In this document: positions 41,314 through 50,448 of the stretch, one piece after another | Layout: each line of letters opens with the position of its first letter | Numbering within the stretch: the stretch's first letter is position 1 | Source: Polynucleobacter sp. 86C-FISCH | GTDB taxonomy: Bacteria; Pseudomonadota; Gammaproteobacteria; Burkholderiales; Burkholderiaceae | Length of the DNA: 64,000 nt | Assembly (NCBI RefSeq): GCF_018882415.1 | Contig: NZ_JACVOL010000001.1 | Span: 124,001-188,000 of the forward strand | Direction of reading: 5' to 3' | Program-made: the position numbers and the translations under genes | The notes under the pieces: generated by a model | Database searches by the model: none | The model's input: only the letters and a program-made list of their open reading frames with translations | What the model was told of the DNA's origin: nothing

Positions 41314-41621
41314 TAGATATGACACAAACGAATATCACTTGGATTGAAGGCGAAGTTGTTGAGAACGAAGTTCACATGACGATTGTTGAGCTCTCACATG
41401 CTTCACGCACACCAGAAGACCTCATCATGACTTGGGTTTCTGAGGGCGTACTAAGCCCGGCAGGATCATCGCCAGAAGATTGGCGTTTTAGTGGTGACTC
41501 ATTGAGAAGAGCCAAAACTGCAGCTCACCTTACACACGATCTTGAGTTGAATGTGCCTGGGGTTGCCCTAGCACTTGATCTGCTTGATGAAATCGCCCAA
41601 CTGCGTGCTCGCTTAAAGTAA
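41310..41621 (+). CDS. cbpM: Chaperone modulator CbpM
   Basis: Small MerR-like helix-turn-helix protein (103 aa) that binds the J domain of CbpA and inhibits both its co-chaperone and DNA-binding roles. [20 protein letters not shown] and the C-terminal [14 protein letters not shown] helix fit the family. Two starts are possible: ATG at 41310 overlapping the cbpA stop, or ATG at 41319 (MTQTNITW), which has AAGGG at better spacing. Confidence 0.88.
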   Translation: MIDMTQTNITWIEGEVVENEVHMTIVELSHASRTPEDLIMTWVSEGVLSPAGSSPEDWRFSGDSLRRAKTAAHLTHDLELNVPGVALALDLLDEIAQLRARLK

Positions 41622-41642
41622 GACGATTAAACTCGCGACGAC

Positions 41643-43571
41643 TTAAGATTCAGATCGACTTAATAGTTGCTCCCAACGCTGCAGCTTTTGATCTAAGTCG
41701 GCAGTAATTTCACTCAAACGCGCTTGCATGCTCGCCGCTAGCTCAGGCTCATTCTTATATAAATCTGGATTGCTCATAGCAATTCCAATATCAGCCTGCT
41801 CAGTTTCCAGTGCTTCGATCTGCAATGGCAAAGTTTCTAACTCTTGGCGTTCTTTACCGTTGAGCTTTTGAACGCCGCTTTTAGCTGCCGGCTTTGCCTC
41901 TACCTTAGCTTCCACCTTTACTTCAGCCTTTACTTCTGACTTCTCTACTGATTTAGAGCTGGCGTTAGCAGCGCGGATCTTGTCTGAACGTGCCTTCTGA
42001 ATCTTCCAATCTTCATAGCCACCTTCGTATTCACGCCAGAAGCCATCGCCTTCATTTGCAATGATGCTTGTTACTACGTTATCTAAGAAGTAACGATCGT
42101 GACTGACCAAGAAAACAGTTCCTTTGTAATCTTGCAAGAGCTGCTCAAGCAAATCCAGAGTATCAATATCTAAGTCGTTGGTTGGTTCATCCAATACCAA
42201 TACATTGGCTGGCCTAGCAAACAGACGGGCTAGCAATAAGCGGTTACGCTCGCCACCAGATAAGGTGCTTACGGGTGAATTGGTTCTCTCGGGTGCAAAT
42301 AAGAAATCACTGAGATAACTCTTAACGTGTTTTTTATTGCCATTGATTTCAATCCACTCGCTACCTGGACTAATGTAATCTTCTAATGAAGCATTGAGAT
42401 CTAGACCTTCGCGCATTTGATCAAAATAGGCAACCTCAATACGAGTGCCCATCGTTGCTGTGCCCGAGTCTGGTGCAATGGTTCCTAAAATCAATTTGAG
42501 TAAGGTTGTCTTGCCGGCGCCATTAGGACCTAATAAACCAACCTTATCGCCACGCAAAATCGTTGCCGTGAAGTCTTTCACAATCGGACGATCATAAGTC
42601 TTGCTGACGTTTTGCAGATCCGCCACAATCTTGCCACTACGGTCGCCAGACGAAACTGCTAACTTCACCTGCCCCATAGCATCTCGGCGTTCGGCACGGC
42701 TACTACGCAATTTTTCGAGGCGTGCAATTCTGGCAACACTTCGCGTGCGACGAGCCTCAACCCCCTTGCGTATCCAAACCTCTTCCTGCGCTAACAATTT
42801 ATCTGCGCGAGCATTGGCTAGGGATTCAGAATTAAGCTCTTGCTCCTTAAGAACTTCATACTGAGTAAAGTTTCCAGGGTAGCTGCGCAGAATACCGCGA
42901 TCAAGCTCAACAATTTGTGTGCAGACGTTATCTAAGAAGGCGCGATCATGGGTAATCAAGATAACTGAGCCTTGATATTCCTTCAGCAGCTCTTCTAGCC
43001 AAGCAATCGAATCCAAATCCAAATGGTTGGTTGGTTCGTCTAGCAAGAGTACGTCTGGCATCTCTACTAAAGCGCGCGCCAGAGCGACCCGCTTTTTGGT
43101 ACCGCCAGAAAGCGTATTGATTTTCAAATCAGCTTCTAGATGGAGGCGATCTAGAGTTTCATGAACGCGCTGCTCCCAGTTCCAGCCGCTTAAAGCTTCC
43201 AGCTGGGATTGCACTTCATCTAGGCGATGATGGGAAGCGTCATCCCACTCGCCGACGCTGAGCGCCTCATATTCTTCGCGCAAAGCTTTCGCTTGCGCCA
43301 CACCCTTGGACACTGCATCAAAAACAGTTTCCTCAGCCTCAAAAATAGGTTCTTGAGGGACGTAAGCAATGCGCAGACCCTGCTGATATTGCAGGAGGCC
43401 ATCATCCATTTTTTCGATGCCAGCCAAGATCTTCAGCAAGGAAGATTTGCCGGTGCCATTACGGCCAATTAAGCCAACACGTTCACCGGATTCCAGTGAA
43501 AAAGCAGTGTTTGCGAGGAGGTCAACGTGGCCAAAAGCCAGTTTTGCATCAGTGAGTACGATTAAAGCCAT
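41643..43571 (-). CDS. uup: ABC-F ATPase Uup
   Basis: Soluble ABC-F protein (642 aa) acting on ribosomes or on DNA branch intermediates. Two ATPase domains: Walker A GRNGTGKSSLL (about 36-46) and GPNGAGKTTLL (about 347), signatures LSGGTKKRVALARAL and LSGGERNRLLLARLF, Walker B VLLLDEPTNHLD and VLVLDEPTNDLD. The inter-domain linker carries RRTRSVARIARLEKLR. A Lys/Glu/Ala/Val low-complexity segment (about 545-575) precedes the C-terminal coiled coil typical of Uup. Convergent with cbpM. Confidence 0.94.
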   Translation of the reverse strand: MALIVLTDAKLAFGHVDLLANTAFSLESGERVGLIGRNGTGKSSLLKILAGIEKMDDGLLQYQQGLRIAYVPQEPIFEAEETVFDAVSKGVAQAKALREEYEALSVGEWDDASHHRLDEVQSQLEALSGWNWEQRVHETLDRLHLEADLKINTLSGGTKKRVALARALVEMPDVLLLDEPTNHLDLDSIAWLEELLKEYQGSVILITHDRAFLDNVCTQIVELDRGILRSYPGNFTQYEVLKEQELNSESLANARADKLLAQEEVWIRKGVEARRTRSVARIARLEKLRSSRAERRDAMGQVKLAVSSGDRSGKIVADLQNVSKTYDRPIVKDFTATILRGDKVGLLGPNGAGKTTLLKLILGTIAPDSGTATMGTRIEVAYFDQMREGLDLNASLEDYISPGSEWIEINGNKKHVKSYLSDFLFAPERTNSPVSTLSGGERNRLLLARLFARPANVLVLDEPTNDLDIDTLDLLEQLLQDYKGTVFLVSHDRYFLDNVVTSIIANEGDGFWREYEGGYEDWKIQKARSDKIRAANASSKSVEKSEVKAEVKVEAKVEAKPAAKSGVQKLNGKERQELETLPLQIEALETEQADIGIAMSNPDLYKNEPELAASMQARLSEITADLDQKLQRWEQLLSRSES

Positions 43572-43638
43572 GGCGACATTATCGTCACTTCCCCAAAAGA
43601 CGAGATATTTTGGTCAATTTCTGCGAGACTAGCTCTAT

Positions 43639-44235
43639 ATGGTCTGCAAATTAACTCCTTCTGCGCCCCGCCTCATCCTATTCGCCGGTCATGCGGGCAC
43701 TGGCAAGTCTACTTTGGCAAAAAAAGCTTTGCCTTTGATTATTGAGAAAACCGGGGAAGATTTTTTCTTTCTCGACAAGGACACTGCCTATGGCGCCTTT
43801 AGCGCTCATGTCATGCAACTCACCACCCAAAACCCCAATGATCGCGATAGCCCCTTCTATCTTGAAAATCTCCGTGATTGGGAATACCAAGGACTTATTG
43901 ATATCGCAAGAGAAAATTTACTCTTAGGGGTAAATGTCATTCTGGTTGGGCCATTCTCGAGAGAGATTCAGAGTGGCAGAATGTTTGATGCACAAACCCT
44001 AGGTGTGCCACCGCAAACGAATATTCAGATTGCCTGGATTGATTTAGACGAGTCTGAAGCCAAAAAACGCATGGAGAAACGCGCTGATCCCAGAGATGAG
44101 TGGAAGCTGGCACATTGGGATCAATATGCAAATCGCAGAACTGAACCGCCTACACACGCTTTATTGCATCGATTCGATAACTCTGTTTTTAATGAAGCTT
44201 CTTTTGAAAAACTCATCGATGACTTAGTTCGGTAA
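43639..44235 (+). CDS. P-loop kinase-like ATPase
   Basis: Small AAA/zeta-toxin-like P-loop protein (198 aa). Walker A GHAGTGKST (about residues 16-24) and a likely acidic catalytic region in FLDKDTAYGAF. VNVILVGPFSREIQSG and IQIAWIDLDESEAKKRMEKR resemble shikimate/gluconate kinase-type lid and Arg motifs. It most likely phosphorylates a small metabolite; nothing in the sequence names the substrate. It stands alone between uup and ompW. Confidence 0.75.
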   Translation: MVCKLTPSAPRLILFAGHAGTGKSTLAKKALPLIIEKTGEDFFFLDKDTAYGAFSAHVMQLTTQNPNDRDSPFYLENLRDWEYQGLIDIARENLLLGVNVILVGPFSREIQSGRMFDAQTLGVPPQTNIQIAWIDLDESEAKKRMEKRADPRDEWKLAHWDQYANRRTEPPTHALLHRFDNSVFNEASFEKLIDDLVR

Positions 44236-44243
44236 ATTGAAGA

Positions 44244-44273
44244 TAAAAAAATAGGGCCCCTAAGGAGCCCTAT
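44244..44273 (-). terminator. ompW terminator
   Basis: Minus-strand stem ATAGGGC/GCCCTAT followed by a run of T residues, 24 bases behind the ompW stop. Confidence 0.85.
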
Positions 44274-44296
44274 CTCAAGACCTAAGAACTGAATTC

Positions 44297-44929
44297 TTAG
44301 AACTTGTAAGTCACACCAACAGCAGGCATCCATGGATTCAATGTCAACTTACCAAGATTTGTTCCACCTTGAACTGTAGTTACATTGGTGCTCATAGTCG
44401 CGTATTTCACGTCAACGTTTAAGCCCCAGTTTTTATCAAACATGTAGTCCATACCGATTTGACCAACTACACCAACACTAGAGTTGTCAACTTGCACAGC
44501 ATTTCCAAGAGCTGGGAAATTTTGGCGATTACCGAAGATGGTGTAGTTAACGCCAAGACCAACGTAAGGCTTGAAAGCGCCTAGATCAGTAAAGTGGTAT
44601 TGAGCTAGCAATGAAGGTGGCAACGCTGAAACTTTACCAATATTGGTATTGCCAGGACCTGCAGTAATGTTTACCTGTTGCGGCCATGTCAACACTAATT
44701 CAGCAGCAATATTTTTAGTAAAGAAGTAGGAAACGTCAAACTCAGGAATAACTTGATTTTTAGCCTTAACATTGAGATCCGCAACAGTGCTTGTTTGACC
44801 ATTTTGGAACAATAAATCTACTGCGCGTACACGCACCATCCAAGGATTTTCTTCCGCTTGAGCTTGTGCGGCGATTGGAGCTAAGGATGCTACTGCAGCC
44901 ATAGCTGCTAGGAGTGACTTAATACGCAT
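44297..44929 (-). CDS. ompW: OmpW-family outer-membrane protein
   Basis: Eight-stranded outer-membrane barrel (210 aa from the ATG at 44929, MRIKSLLAAM). A signal peptide ends near AQAQAEENP. Family landmarks: WMVRVRAVDLL after the signal, DVSYFFTKNIAAELVL, FKPYVGLGVNYTIF and a C-terminal aromatic residue (VGVTYKF) required for barrel insertion. Two perfect FNR-type boxes lie 65-150 bases upstream, and OmpW is an FNR target in enterobacteria, so oxygen control is likely. OmpW channels may pass small hydrophobic solutes. Confidence 0.93.
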   Translation of the reverse strand: MRIKSLLAAMAAVASLAPIAAQAQAEENPWMVRVRAVDLLFQNGQTSTVADLNVKAKNQVIPEFDVSYFFTKNIAAELVLTWPQQVNITAGPGNTNIGKVSALPPSLLAQYHFTDLGAFKPYVGLGVNYTIFGNRQNFPALGNAVQVDNSSVGVVGQIGMDYMFDKNWGLNVDVKYATMSTNVTTVQGGTNLGKLTLNPWMPAVGVTYKF

Positions 44930-44994
44930 GATGGTTTCCCTTTTTGTTATCAATTTCGATGAAACTATTTTCGAATTGATACCAATGGGAGAAT

Positions 44995-45008
44995 TTGATG
45001 TAAATCAA
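44995..45008 (-). promoter_or_regulatory. FNR-type box, proximal, ompW
   Basis: TTGATGTAAATCAA, a perfect TTGAT-N4-ATCAA match, centred about 72 bases before the ompW ATG. With a class II arrangement (centre at -41.5) transcription would start near 44960, with a weak -10 (GAAAAT) at 44967-44972. Confidence 0.75.
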
Positions 45009-45066
45009 ATGGAAAGCGCTTGAGAATTTTTTGAATGCTAAAAAGCAACACAGTTTTAACGCTTAT

Positions 45067-45080
45067 TTGATCTAGATCAA
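45067..45080 (-). promoter_or_regulatory. FNR-type box, distal, ompW
   Basis: TTGATCTAGATCAA, a second perfect, fully palindromic TTGAT-N4-ATCAA site, 72 bases further upstream of the proximal box and just outside the hemN stop codon. Confidence 0.7.
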
Positions 45081-45097
45081 ATGACTAGAGAGTTACC

Positions 45098-46513
45098 CTA
45101 TAGAACCTTCGAGTAAGTTCCTTTTGCTTGTGATTCCCTAAGGTGTCGATCAAAAGTCATGGCGACTCGTCTAGCCAATAGGCGCCCCTTTGTGGGAACC
45201 AATATCGTTTCGCCTTCCCAATCCAGAAGGCCGGCCTCGCCTAGATGTTTTAACTCTTCAATCTCAGTTTTGAAGTAAGCCTGGAAGTCAATCTGGTGTG
45301 ATTTGGCAAAGGACTTGGTATCCAACGCGAATTGGCACATCAGTTCGCCAATTAACTCGCGCCGCATTAGGTCATCCTGATCAAGCCTTAAGCCACGTAG
45401 CACTGGCAAATGTCCATGATCGAGTGCCTCGTAATATTCATCAAGGGTTCGCACGTTTTGCGAATAGCAATCATCCACCTTGCCGATAGAAGAGATGCCA
45501 AAGGCCAAAAGATCGCACTCTGCTTGGGTTGAGTAACCTTGGAAATTACGGTGGAGCTTGCCCTCTTTTTGAGCGATCGCTAATTCATCATCGGGCTTAG
45601 CAAAATGGTCCATCCCAATAAAGACGTAGCCAGCTTCACCTAGACGCTCAATCGTATTGGAAAGAATATCCAACTTGTCGGCCGCTGGCGGTAAGTCTGC
45701 TTCAGCAATTCGACGTTGAGGCTTAAAGATGTGTGGCAGATGTGCATAGTTATAGACCGACAGGCGATCGGGATTCATTGCCAATACCGCGTCTACAGTT
45801 TCTTTAAAGGTTGCAGGCGTTTGTTTAGGAAGTCCGTAGATTAAATCCACGCTGCGCGATTTAAATCCATATTTTCTGGACCAATCCATGACCGCTTGAG
45901 TTTCTTCAATTGTTTGTACGCGATGCACGGCCTCTTGCACTGCTAAGTTGAAATCCTGTACACCTAAACTAATGCGGTTAAAGCCCAACTCCGCTAAAAG
46001 TGCGATGTCCTTTTCGGTAACGCGCCTGGGGTCAATCTCAATGGAATACTCACCGCCAGGTAATAACTCAAAATGCTCGCGAGTGTGCTGCATCAGCTCA
46101 ATCATCTCTTCATGAGAGAGGAAGGTGGGCGTACCACCACCCCAATGTAATTGCGTGATTGGGATCTTATTCTGGGCGCCCATGGCTTTAGTCACCATAG
46201 CCATTTCTTTAGCTAGGTACTTAATGTACTTAGCGCTGCGCCCATGATCTTTGGTAATAATTTTGTTGCAACCACAGTAGTAACAAATATTGGGGCAGAA
46301 CGGCAAATGGAAATATAGGGAAAGAGGTTCATCCACTCTCGCTACACGCTCTAGCGCACCTAAATAATCAGCCTCGGAGAATTCATTATGAAAGCGATCG
46401 GCACTGGGATAAGACGTATAGCGAGGTCCATTGATATCAAACTTTTTCAACAACTCAGGATGAAATAAAACTTCTTTCTCTTGGGTTGAAGATGAATTTG
46501 CTACAGAGGTCAT
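45098..46513 (-). CDS. hemN: Oxygen-independent coproporphyrinogen III oxidase (radical SAM)
   Basis: Radical-SAM enzyme (471 aa) decarboxylating coproporphyrinogen III to protoporphyrinogen IX without oxygen in haem synthesis. The iron-sulfur motif CYYCGCN is near residues 72-78 (the CxxxCxxC cysteines are complete, with [10 protein letters not shown]). [10 protein letters not shown] and [17 protein letters not shown] are also HemN-specific, separating it from HemW. 17 bases behind the COG2509 flavoprotein gene, so probably one transcript. Confidence 0.96.
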   Translation of the reverse strand: MTSVANSSSTQEKEVLFHPELLKKFDINGPRYTSYPSADRFHNEFSEADYLGALERVARVDEPLSLYFHLPFCPNICYYCGCNKIITKDHGRSAKYIKYLAKEMAMVTKAMGAQNKIPITQLHWGGGTPTFLSHEEMIELMQHTREHFELLPGGEYSIEIDPRRVTEKDIALLAELGFNRISLGVQDFNLAVQEAVHRVQTIEETQAVMDWSRKYGFKSRSVDLIYGLPKQTPATFKETVDAVLAMNPDRLSVYNYAHLPHIFKPQRRIAEADLPPAADKLDILSNTIERLGEAGYVFIGMDHFAKPDDELAIAQKEGKLHRNFQGYSTQAECDLLAFGISSIGKVDDCYSQNVRTLDEYYEALDHGHLPVLRGLRLDQDDLMRRELIGELMCQFALDTKSFAKSHQIDFQAYFKTEIEELKHLGEAGLLDWEGETILVPTKGRLLARRVAMTFDRHLRESQAKGTYSKVL

Positions 46514-46530
46514 GGAGGGCTTATATGGAG

Positions 46531-48144
46531 TTACTTTGACAAATAGTCTAGAGCTACCGCTTCCGCTACTTTAATCCCATCGACACCTGCAGACAAGATT
46601 CCTCCCGCATAACCTGCACCCTCGCCTGCTGGATAAAGCCCCTTGATGTTGAGACTTTGATAGTTAGTGCCGCGTGTAATTCGTAAAGGGGAGGAGGTGC
46701 GCGTCTCGACTCCAGTCAATACAGCGTCTTTCATTGAGAAACCTTTGATTTGTTTCTCAAATGCCGGTATCGCCTCTCGAATGGCCTCAATGGCATAGGC
46801 AGGCAAACTATCAGCAAGATCCGTTAGATGAACGCCTGGTTTATAGGATGGCAAAACACTGCCGAATTCAGTGGAGGGCTTGCCTTCTAAAAAATCACCG
46901 ATCAACTGACCGGGCGCTTCATACGTACCGCCACCCAACTCAAAAGCCTTAGACTCGATCGCTCTCTGAAACTCAATACCTGCCAATGGGCCACCAGGGT
47001 AATCATCTGGAGTAATTCCCACAACGATGCCGGCATTCGCATTGCGTTCATTACGCGAGTATTGACTCATGCCGTTGGTGACAACTCGATTAGGTTCTGA
47101 GGTTGCGGCAACCACCGTTCCGCCAGGGCACATACAGAAGCTGTAGACCGAACGACCATTTTTAGCGTGATGAACCAACTTATAGTCTGCGGCGCCAATC
47201 AGCTCATTACCTGCATGAGGACCGAGGCGCGCTCTATCAATCAGTGACTGCGGATGCTCAATTCGAAAGCCTACTGAGAATGGCTTGGCTTCCATATAGA
47301 CACCAGCATGATGCAAAGCCTCAAAGGTATCGCGCGCGCTATGTCCTAAAGCCAAAATCACATGACTCGCAGGCAAATCTGGCTGCCCTTCTATCTTGAC
47401 CCCGGTGATTTGCTCATTCTGAATATCAAAGCCAATTACCTTTTGGGTAAACCGTATCTCACCGCCTAGATCAATAATTTCTTGGCGCATCTTTTCCACT
47501 ACGCCAACCAGGCGGAAGGTACCGATGTGAGGCTTGGCTACATACGTGATTTCTTCTGGCGCTCCGGCCTTCACAAACTCATGAATGACTTTGCGACCGT
47601 AAAACTTAGAATCTTTAATCTGGCTATACAACTTGCCATCCGAGAACGTACCCGCTCCACCCTCGCCAAACTGAACATTCGACTCTGGATTAAGTTTATT
47701 TTTGCGCCATAGGCCCCAAGTATCTTGAGTGCGCTCGCGTACTTTTTTACCGCGCTCTAAAACAATTGGCTTAAAGCCCATTTGTGCTAGCACCAAGGCA
47801 GCAAAAATTCCACAGGGGCCAAAACCGATTACTACTGGGCGCAGCACTTTTCCGGAGTCGATGGATTCGGGCGCTTTGGCTACAAAGTGGTAACTCGTAT
47901 CTGGGGATAGCCTAATATGAATATCGCCTGCAAATTTCTTCAGGAGAGCATCTTCATTCTTTACGGATAAATCTACGGTGTAGATAAAAGATAAGGCAAC
48001 GTTTTTTCTTGCATCGTAACTTCGCTTAAAAACCTCAAAGGCTATTAAGTCTTTAGCATTCAAATCCAAGCGTTTCAGAATCGCCTGCTCCACGGCTTCA
48101 GGAGCATGGTCGATAGGTAGACGCAATTCAGTAATACGGATCAT
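46531..48144 (-). CDS. FAD-dependent dehydrogenase, COG2509 type
   Basis: Flavoprotein (537 aa) of an uncharacterised dehydrogenase family. An N-terminal ferredoxin-like segment (about 1-80) precedes the FAD Rossmann motif [19 protein letters not shown]. Also visible: [20 protein letters not shown] and, at the C terminus, [19 protein letters not shown], the second FAD-contact region. Often found close to hemN or tRNA-modification genes; the substrate is unknown. It begins the transcript that continues into hemN. Confidence 0.88.
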   Translation of the reverse strand: MIRITELRLPIDHAPEAVEQAILKRLDLNAKDLIAFEVFKRSYDARKNVALSFIYTVDLSVKNEDALLKKFAGDIHIRLSPDTSYHFVAKAPESIDSGKVLRPVVIGFGPCGIFAALVLAQMGFKPIVLERGKKVRERTQDTWGLWRKNKLNPESNVQFGEGGAGTFSDGKLYSQIKDSKFYGRKVIHEFVKAGAPEEITYVAKPHIGTFRLVGVVEKMRQEIIDLGGEIRFTQKVIGFDIQNEQITGVKIEGQPDLPASHVILALGHSARDTFEALHHAGVYMEAKPFSVGFRIEHPQSLIDRARLGPHAGNELIGAADYKLVHHAKNGRSVYSFCMCPGGTVVAATSEPNRVVTNGMSQYSRNERNANAGIVVGITPDDYPGGPLAGIEFQRAIESKAFELGGGTYEAPGQLIGDFLEGKPSTEFGSVLPSYKPGVHLTDLADSLPAYAIEAIREAIPAFEKQIKGFSMKDAVLTGVETRTSSPLRITRGTNYQSLNIKGLYPAGEGAGYAGGILSAGVDGIKVAEAVALDYLSK

Positions 48145-48265
48145 GGAGTTTTACGATACACAGTGATTTAAGGCCTTTTTAGCCCCCGAAGAAGCCATAG
48201 ACCAAATAATACTGGTTATGGACTCAATCAGGCCAGGAGATCGCACATAAAGGCGATAATGCGTT

Positions 48266-48811
48266 ATGGCTCTACGCGCAACTATCCACAAAGCCGACCT
48301 TCATGTCGCAGATTCTGACCGTCATTACTACGGCAGTCACTCTTTAACCATAGCTAAGCACCCCTCCGAGACAGAGCAGCGGATGATGATCCGGATCATC
48401 GCTTTTGCATTACAGGCGCACGAAGACTTGGTCTTCACAAAGGGCCTGAGTGACACCGACGAGCCCGATCTTTGGATCAAGGACCTCACTGACGCCATTA
48501 AGCTTTGGATTGAAATTGGTCAACCCGATGAGCGTCGTATTTTGAAAGCCTGTGGTCGCGCAGATCAAGTGGTTGTCTATTGCTATGGTGGTCACACAAG
48601 CAAAATCTGGTGGGATGGCATTGCTAATAAGCTAACTCGCGCCCGTAACTTGCAAGTGATTTCTATTCCGGCGGAACAGGCTGAAGATTTAAATAAATTG
48701 GTTGAGCGCAGCATGGTCATTCATGTCAACATTCAAGATGGCGAAGCATATGTTTCATCCGACCAAGGTCAAGTGACTATTACCCCAGAGATTTGGCGCA
48801 ACAATCAATAG
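48266..48811 (+). CDS. yaeQ: YaeQ family protein
   Basis: PD-(D/E)XK-like fold protein (181 aa) of unclear function; once reported as an RfaH-suppressing factor. MALRATIHKADLHVADSDRH, DEPDLWIKDLTDAIKLWIEIG and CYGGHTSKIWWDGIANKL are typical of the family. The D-x-n-E-type acids in EPDLWIKD...WIEIGQPDE match its nuclease-like core. 9 bases before the PIN-domain gene, suggesting one transcript. Confidence 0.93.
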   Translation: MALRATIHKADLHVADSDRHYYGSHSLTIAKHPSETEQRMMIRIIAFALQAHEDLVFTKGLSDTDEPDLWIKDLTDAIKLWIEIGQPDERRILKACGRADQVVVYCYGGHTSKIWWDGIANKLTRARNLQVISIPAEQAEDLNKLVERSMVIHVNIQDGEAYVSSDQGQVTITPEIWRNNQ

Positions 48812-48820
48812 GCCTCAGAT

Positions 48821-49234
48821 ATGAAGGTAGTGGTTTTTGATACCAATGTCTTGTTAGATCTATTTGTCTTTAATGACTTTAGAGTGCTGCACTTAAAGCA
48901 AGCGCTCATTGAAGGTAAGATAGATGCTCTGGCAACACCAGCGACCTTAGAAGAATTTTCGGACGTCATTGCCCGACCATTATTTTCATTAGACCAAGCA
49001 CAACAAGAGCAGATCTTTCTTCAATGGCAAGGCTTAGCTAGAGTACTGGACGACAAGGATCTAATGAAGTCACCCTGGGCATGCCAAGACCCTGATGATC
49101 AGGTCTTTTTGGATCTTGCCTTTACCGCAAAGCCCTGCACTCTCATTAGCAAAGATAATGAAGTGCTTCGATTTGCAAATAAAGCAGTGGCGGCACAAGT
49201 TCTCATTACCGCCGATTACAAGATACTTGATTGA
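48821..49234 (+). CDS. PIN-domain protein, putative toxin-antitoxin type (COG1569)
   Basis: Single PIN domain (137 aa), expected to be a metal-dependent RNase. Conserved acids: Asp7 in FDTNVLLDL, Glu near residue 45 (TLEEFSDVI), and Asp residues in CQDPDDQVFLDLA and ISKDNEVL. No antitoxin-like gene stands before it; the upstream neighbour is yaeQ and the next gene encodes a DUF1653-like protein. So it may not be a toxin at all, or its partner lies elsewhere. Confidence 0.82.
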   Translation: MKVVVFDTNVLLDLFVFNDFRVLHLKQALIEGKIDALATPATLEEFSDVIARPLFSLDQAQQEQIFLQWQGLARVLDDKDLMKSPWACQDPDDQVFLDLAFTAKPCTLISKDNEVLRFANKAVAAQVLITADYKILD

Positions 49235-49244
49235 TAATAATGAT

Positions 49245-49466
49245 ATGAGCAAACCAAAAATGGCTGACCCTGATGACGGCTTATTTAAACCAGGTAGCAA
49301 ACTCAGGCACATTAAGACTGGTGGCTTTTATAGGGTTGTCTTTCTTGCCAATGTAGAGGCCACCCTCGAGCCTGCTTATGTTTATGAATCGATGCAATCT
49401 CATGATTTCTGGATTAGACCTAAGACAGAAATGGAAGATGGGCGCTTTGAACTCATCTCCGAATAA
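49245..49466 (+). CDS. Small DUF1653-like protein
   Basis: 73 residues from the ATG at 49245 (MSKPKMADPDDG). The core GGFYRVVFLANVEATLEPAY and the following YESMQSHDFWIRPKTEMEDG resemble DUF1653, a small beta-barrel family of unknown role. An in-frame open stretch upstream runs through the PIN gene in another frame and is not real. It starts 10 bases after the PIN gene stop. Confidence 0.7.
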   Translation: MSKPKMADPDDGLFKPGSKLRHIKTGGFYRVVFLANVEATLEPAYVYESMQSHDFWIRPKTEMEDGRFELISE

Positions 49467-49481
49467 GAAAGTCACATACAT

Positions 49482-49682
49482 ATGTCTGAAGAACGCATCA
49501 CCAATCTCGAAATCAAACTGAGCTTTACCGAAGATCTCATCGAGAAACTCAATGAGACAGTTTATAAACAGCAGCAGCAAATTGAATTTCTGTATCGCGA
49601 ACTCAAAGCCATCAAAGAGCAGGCTAGTAGCGGTGGTGGCGGAGGCGGTAGCTTGAAGGATGAAATTCCTCCGCACTATTAA
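49482..49682 (+). CDS. slyX: SlyX family protein
   Basis: 66-residue coiled-coil protein. RITNLEIKLSFTEDLIEKLN followed by a Gln-rich heptad stretch (YKQQQQIEFLYRELKAIKEQ) and the closing DEIPPHY are the SlyX hallmarks. A Gly-rich linker (SSGGGGGGSL) separates helix and tail. Function unknown. 15 bases behind the DUF1653-like gene. Confidence 0.88.
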   Translation: MSEERITNLEIKLSFTEDLIEKLNETVYKQQQQIEFLYRELKAIKEQASSGGGGGGSLKDEIPPHY

Positions 49683-49735
49683 TACAAATCCACAAAAATA
49701 CCCCTTGATTTCTTAAGTCTCATGTAATATCATTT

Positions 49736-49761
49736 TTGATATATATCAATATTGATATAAT
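49736..49761. promoter_or_regulatory. higBA promoter with three TTGATAT half-sites
   Basis: A perfect 14-base palindrome TTGATATATATCAA (49736-49749) is followed by a third half-site TTGATAT (49752-49758), which overlaps a perfect -10 TATAAT (49756-49761). This is the expected form of a HigA operator overlapping the promoter. The palindrome also fits an FNR consensus, so that alternative is open. Transcription would start almost at the ATG. Confidence 0.6.
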
Positions 49762-49767
49762 CTATTG

Positions 49768-50100
49768 ATGACTGAATGGATTGTAGAGACACTAAATACT
49801 GATGTAGATAAGGAGTTAGAGACACTTCCAAGCGATATACGCAGTCGCATTGTGAGGGTTTGTAATTTATTAGAAGCTTTTGGCCCCAGACAGGTTGGTA
49901 TGCCTCACATCAAAAGTCTGGGAGATAAATTATGGGAAATTAGAGCCTCGGGGAGAGATGGTATAGCCAGGGGAATTTATATTTATGCGACAGGTAAAAG
50001 AATTGTGCTCTTGCATGCATTTATTAAGAAATCACAAAAAACACCACCGCAAGCCATCCTTACCGCAACACAGAGAGCGAAAAGCGCCAAATTACTATGA
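49768..50100 (+). CDS. higB: HigB-like (RelE/Gp49) toxin
   Basis: Small RelE-superfamily mRNA interferase (110 aa) expected to cut mRNA on the ribosome. Family traits: WIVETLNTDVDKELETLP, LGDKLWEIRASGRDGIARGI, RIVLLHAFIKKSQKTP. The Arg/Lys residues in that C-terminal strand are the likely catalytic side chains. Start at the ATG at 49768; a TTG three bases earlier is less likely. It overlaps the antitoxin by ATGA, toxin first, the usual higBA order. Confidence 0.88.
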   Translation: MTEWIVETLNTDVDKELETLPSDIRSRIVRVCNLLEAFGPRQVGMPHIKSLGDKLWEIRASGRDGIARGIYIYATGKRIVLLHAFIKKSQKTPPQAILTATQRAKSAKLL

Positions 50101-50402
50101 CTAAGATATCAACCCTACATAAGCGCTGGCTAAAAGAACCGGCGTATAAAAAAGCATTTGAAGAAACTCAAATTGAATTTGAGATCGCAAAAGAAATCAT
50201 AGAAGCCAGAATGAAAAGTGGTCTTTCCCAGGAGGAATTAGCGGCCCTTATGGAAACCTCTCAATCTGCAATCGCAAGACTGGAAAGTGGCACCAGCCTA
50301 CCCTCCATGCGCACTTTAGCCAAGTTCGCAAAAGCGACTAACTCTCAAATTCAAGTTCACTTCAAGCAGATTAAACCTATAAAACACAAGGCTGCAGCCT
50401 GA
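50097..50402 (+). CDS. higA: HigA-like XRE antitoxin
   Basis: DNA-binding antitoxin (101 aa). A helical N-terminal part (about 1-40) probably wraps HigB; the HTH lies at about 42-75 (RMKSGLSQEELAALMETSQ, then SAIARLESGTSLPSMRTLAK). It should neutralise HigB and repress the operon through the TTGATAT repeats upstream. The pair looks intact. Confidence 0.9.
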   Translation: MTKISTLHKRWLKEPAYKKAFEETQIEFEIAKEIIEARMKSGLSQEELAALMETSQSAIARLESGTSLPSMRTLAKFAKATNSQIQVHFKQIKPIKHKAAA

Positions 50403-50448
50403 GATGCTGATAATATGTATTCCAACATAGACTCAATTTAAAAAGGAA

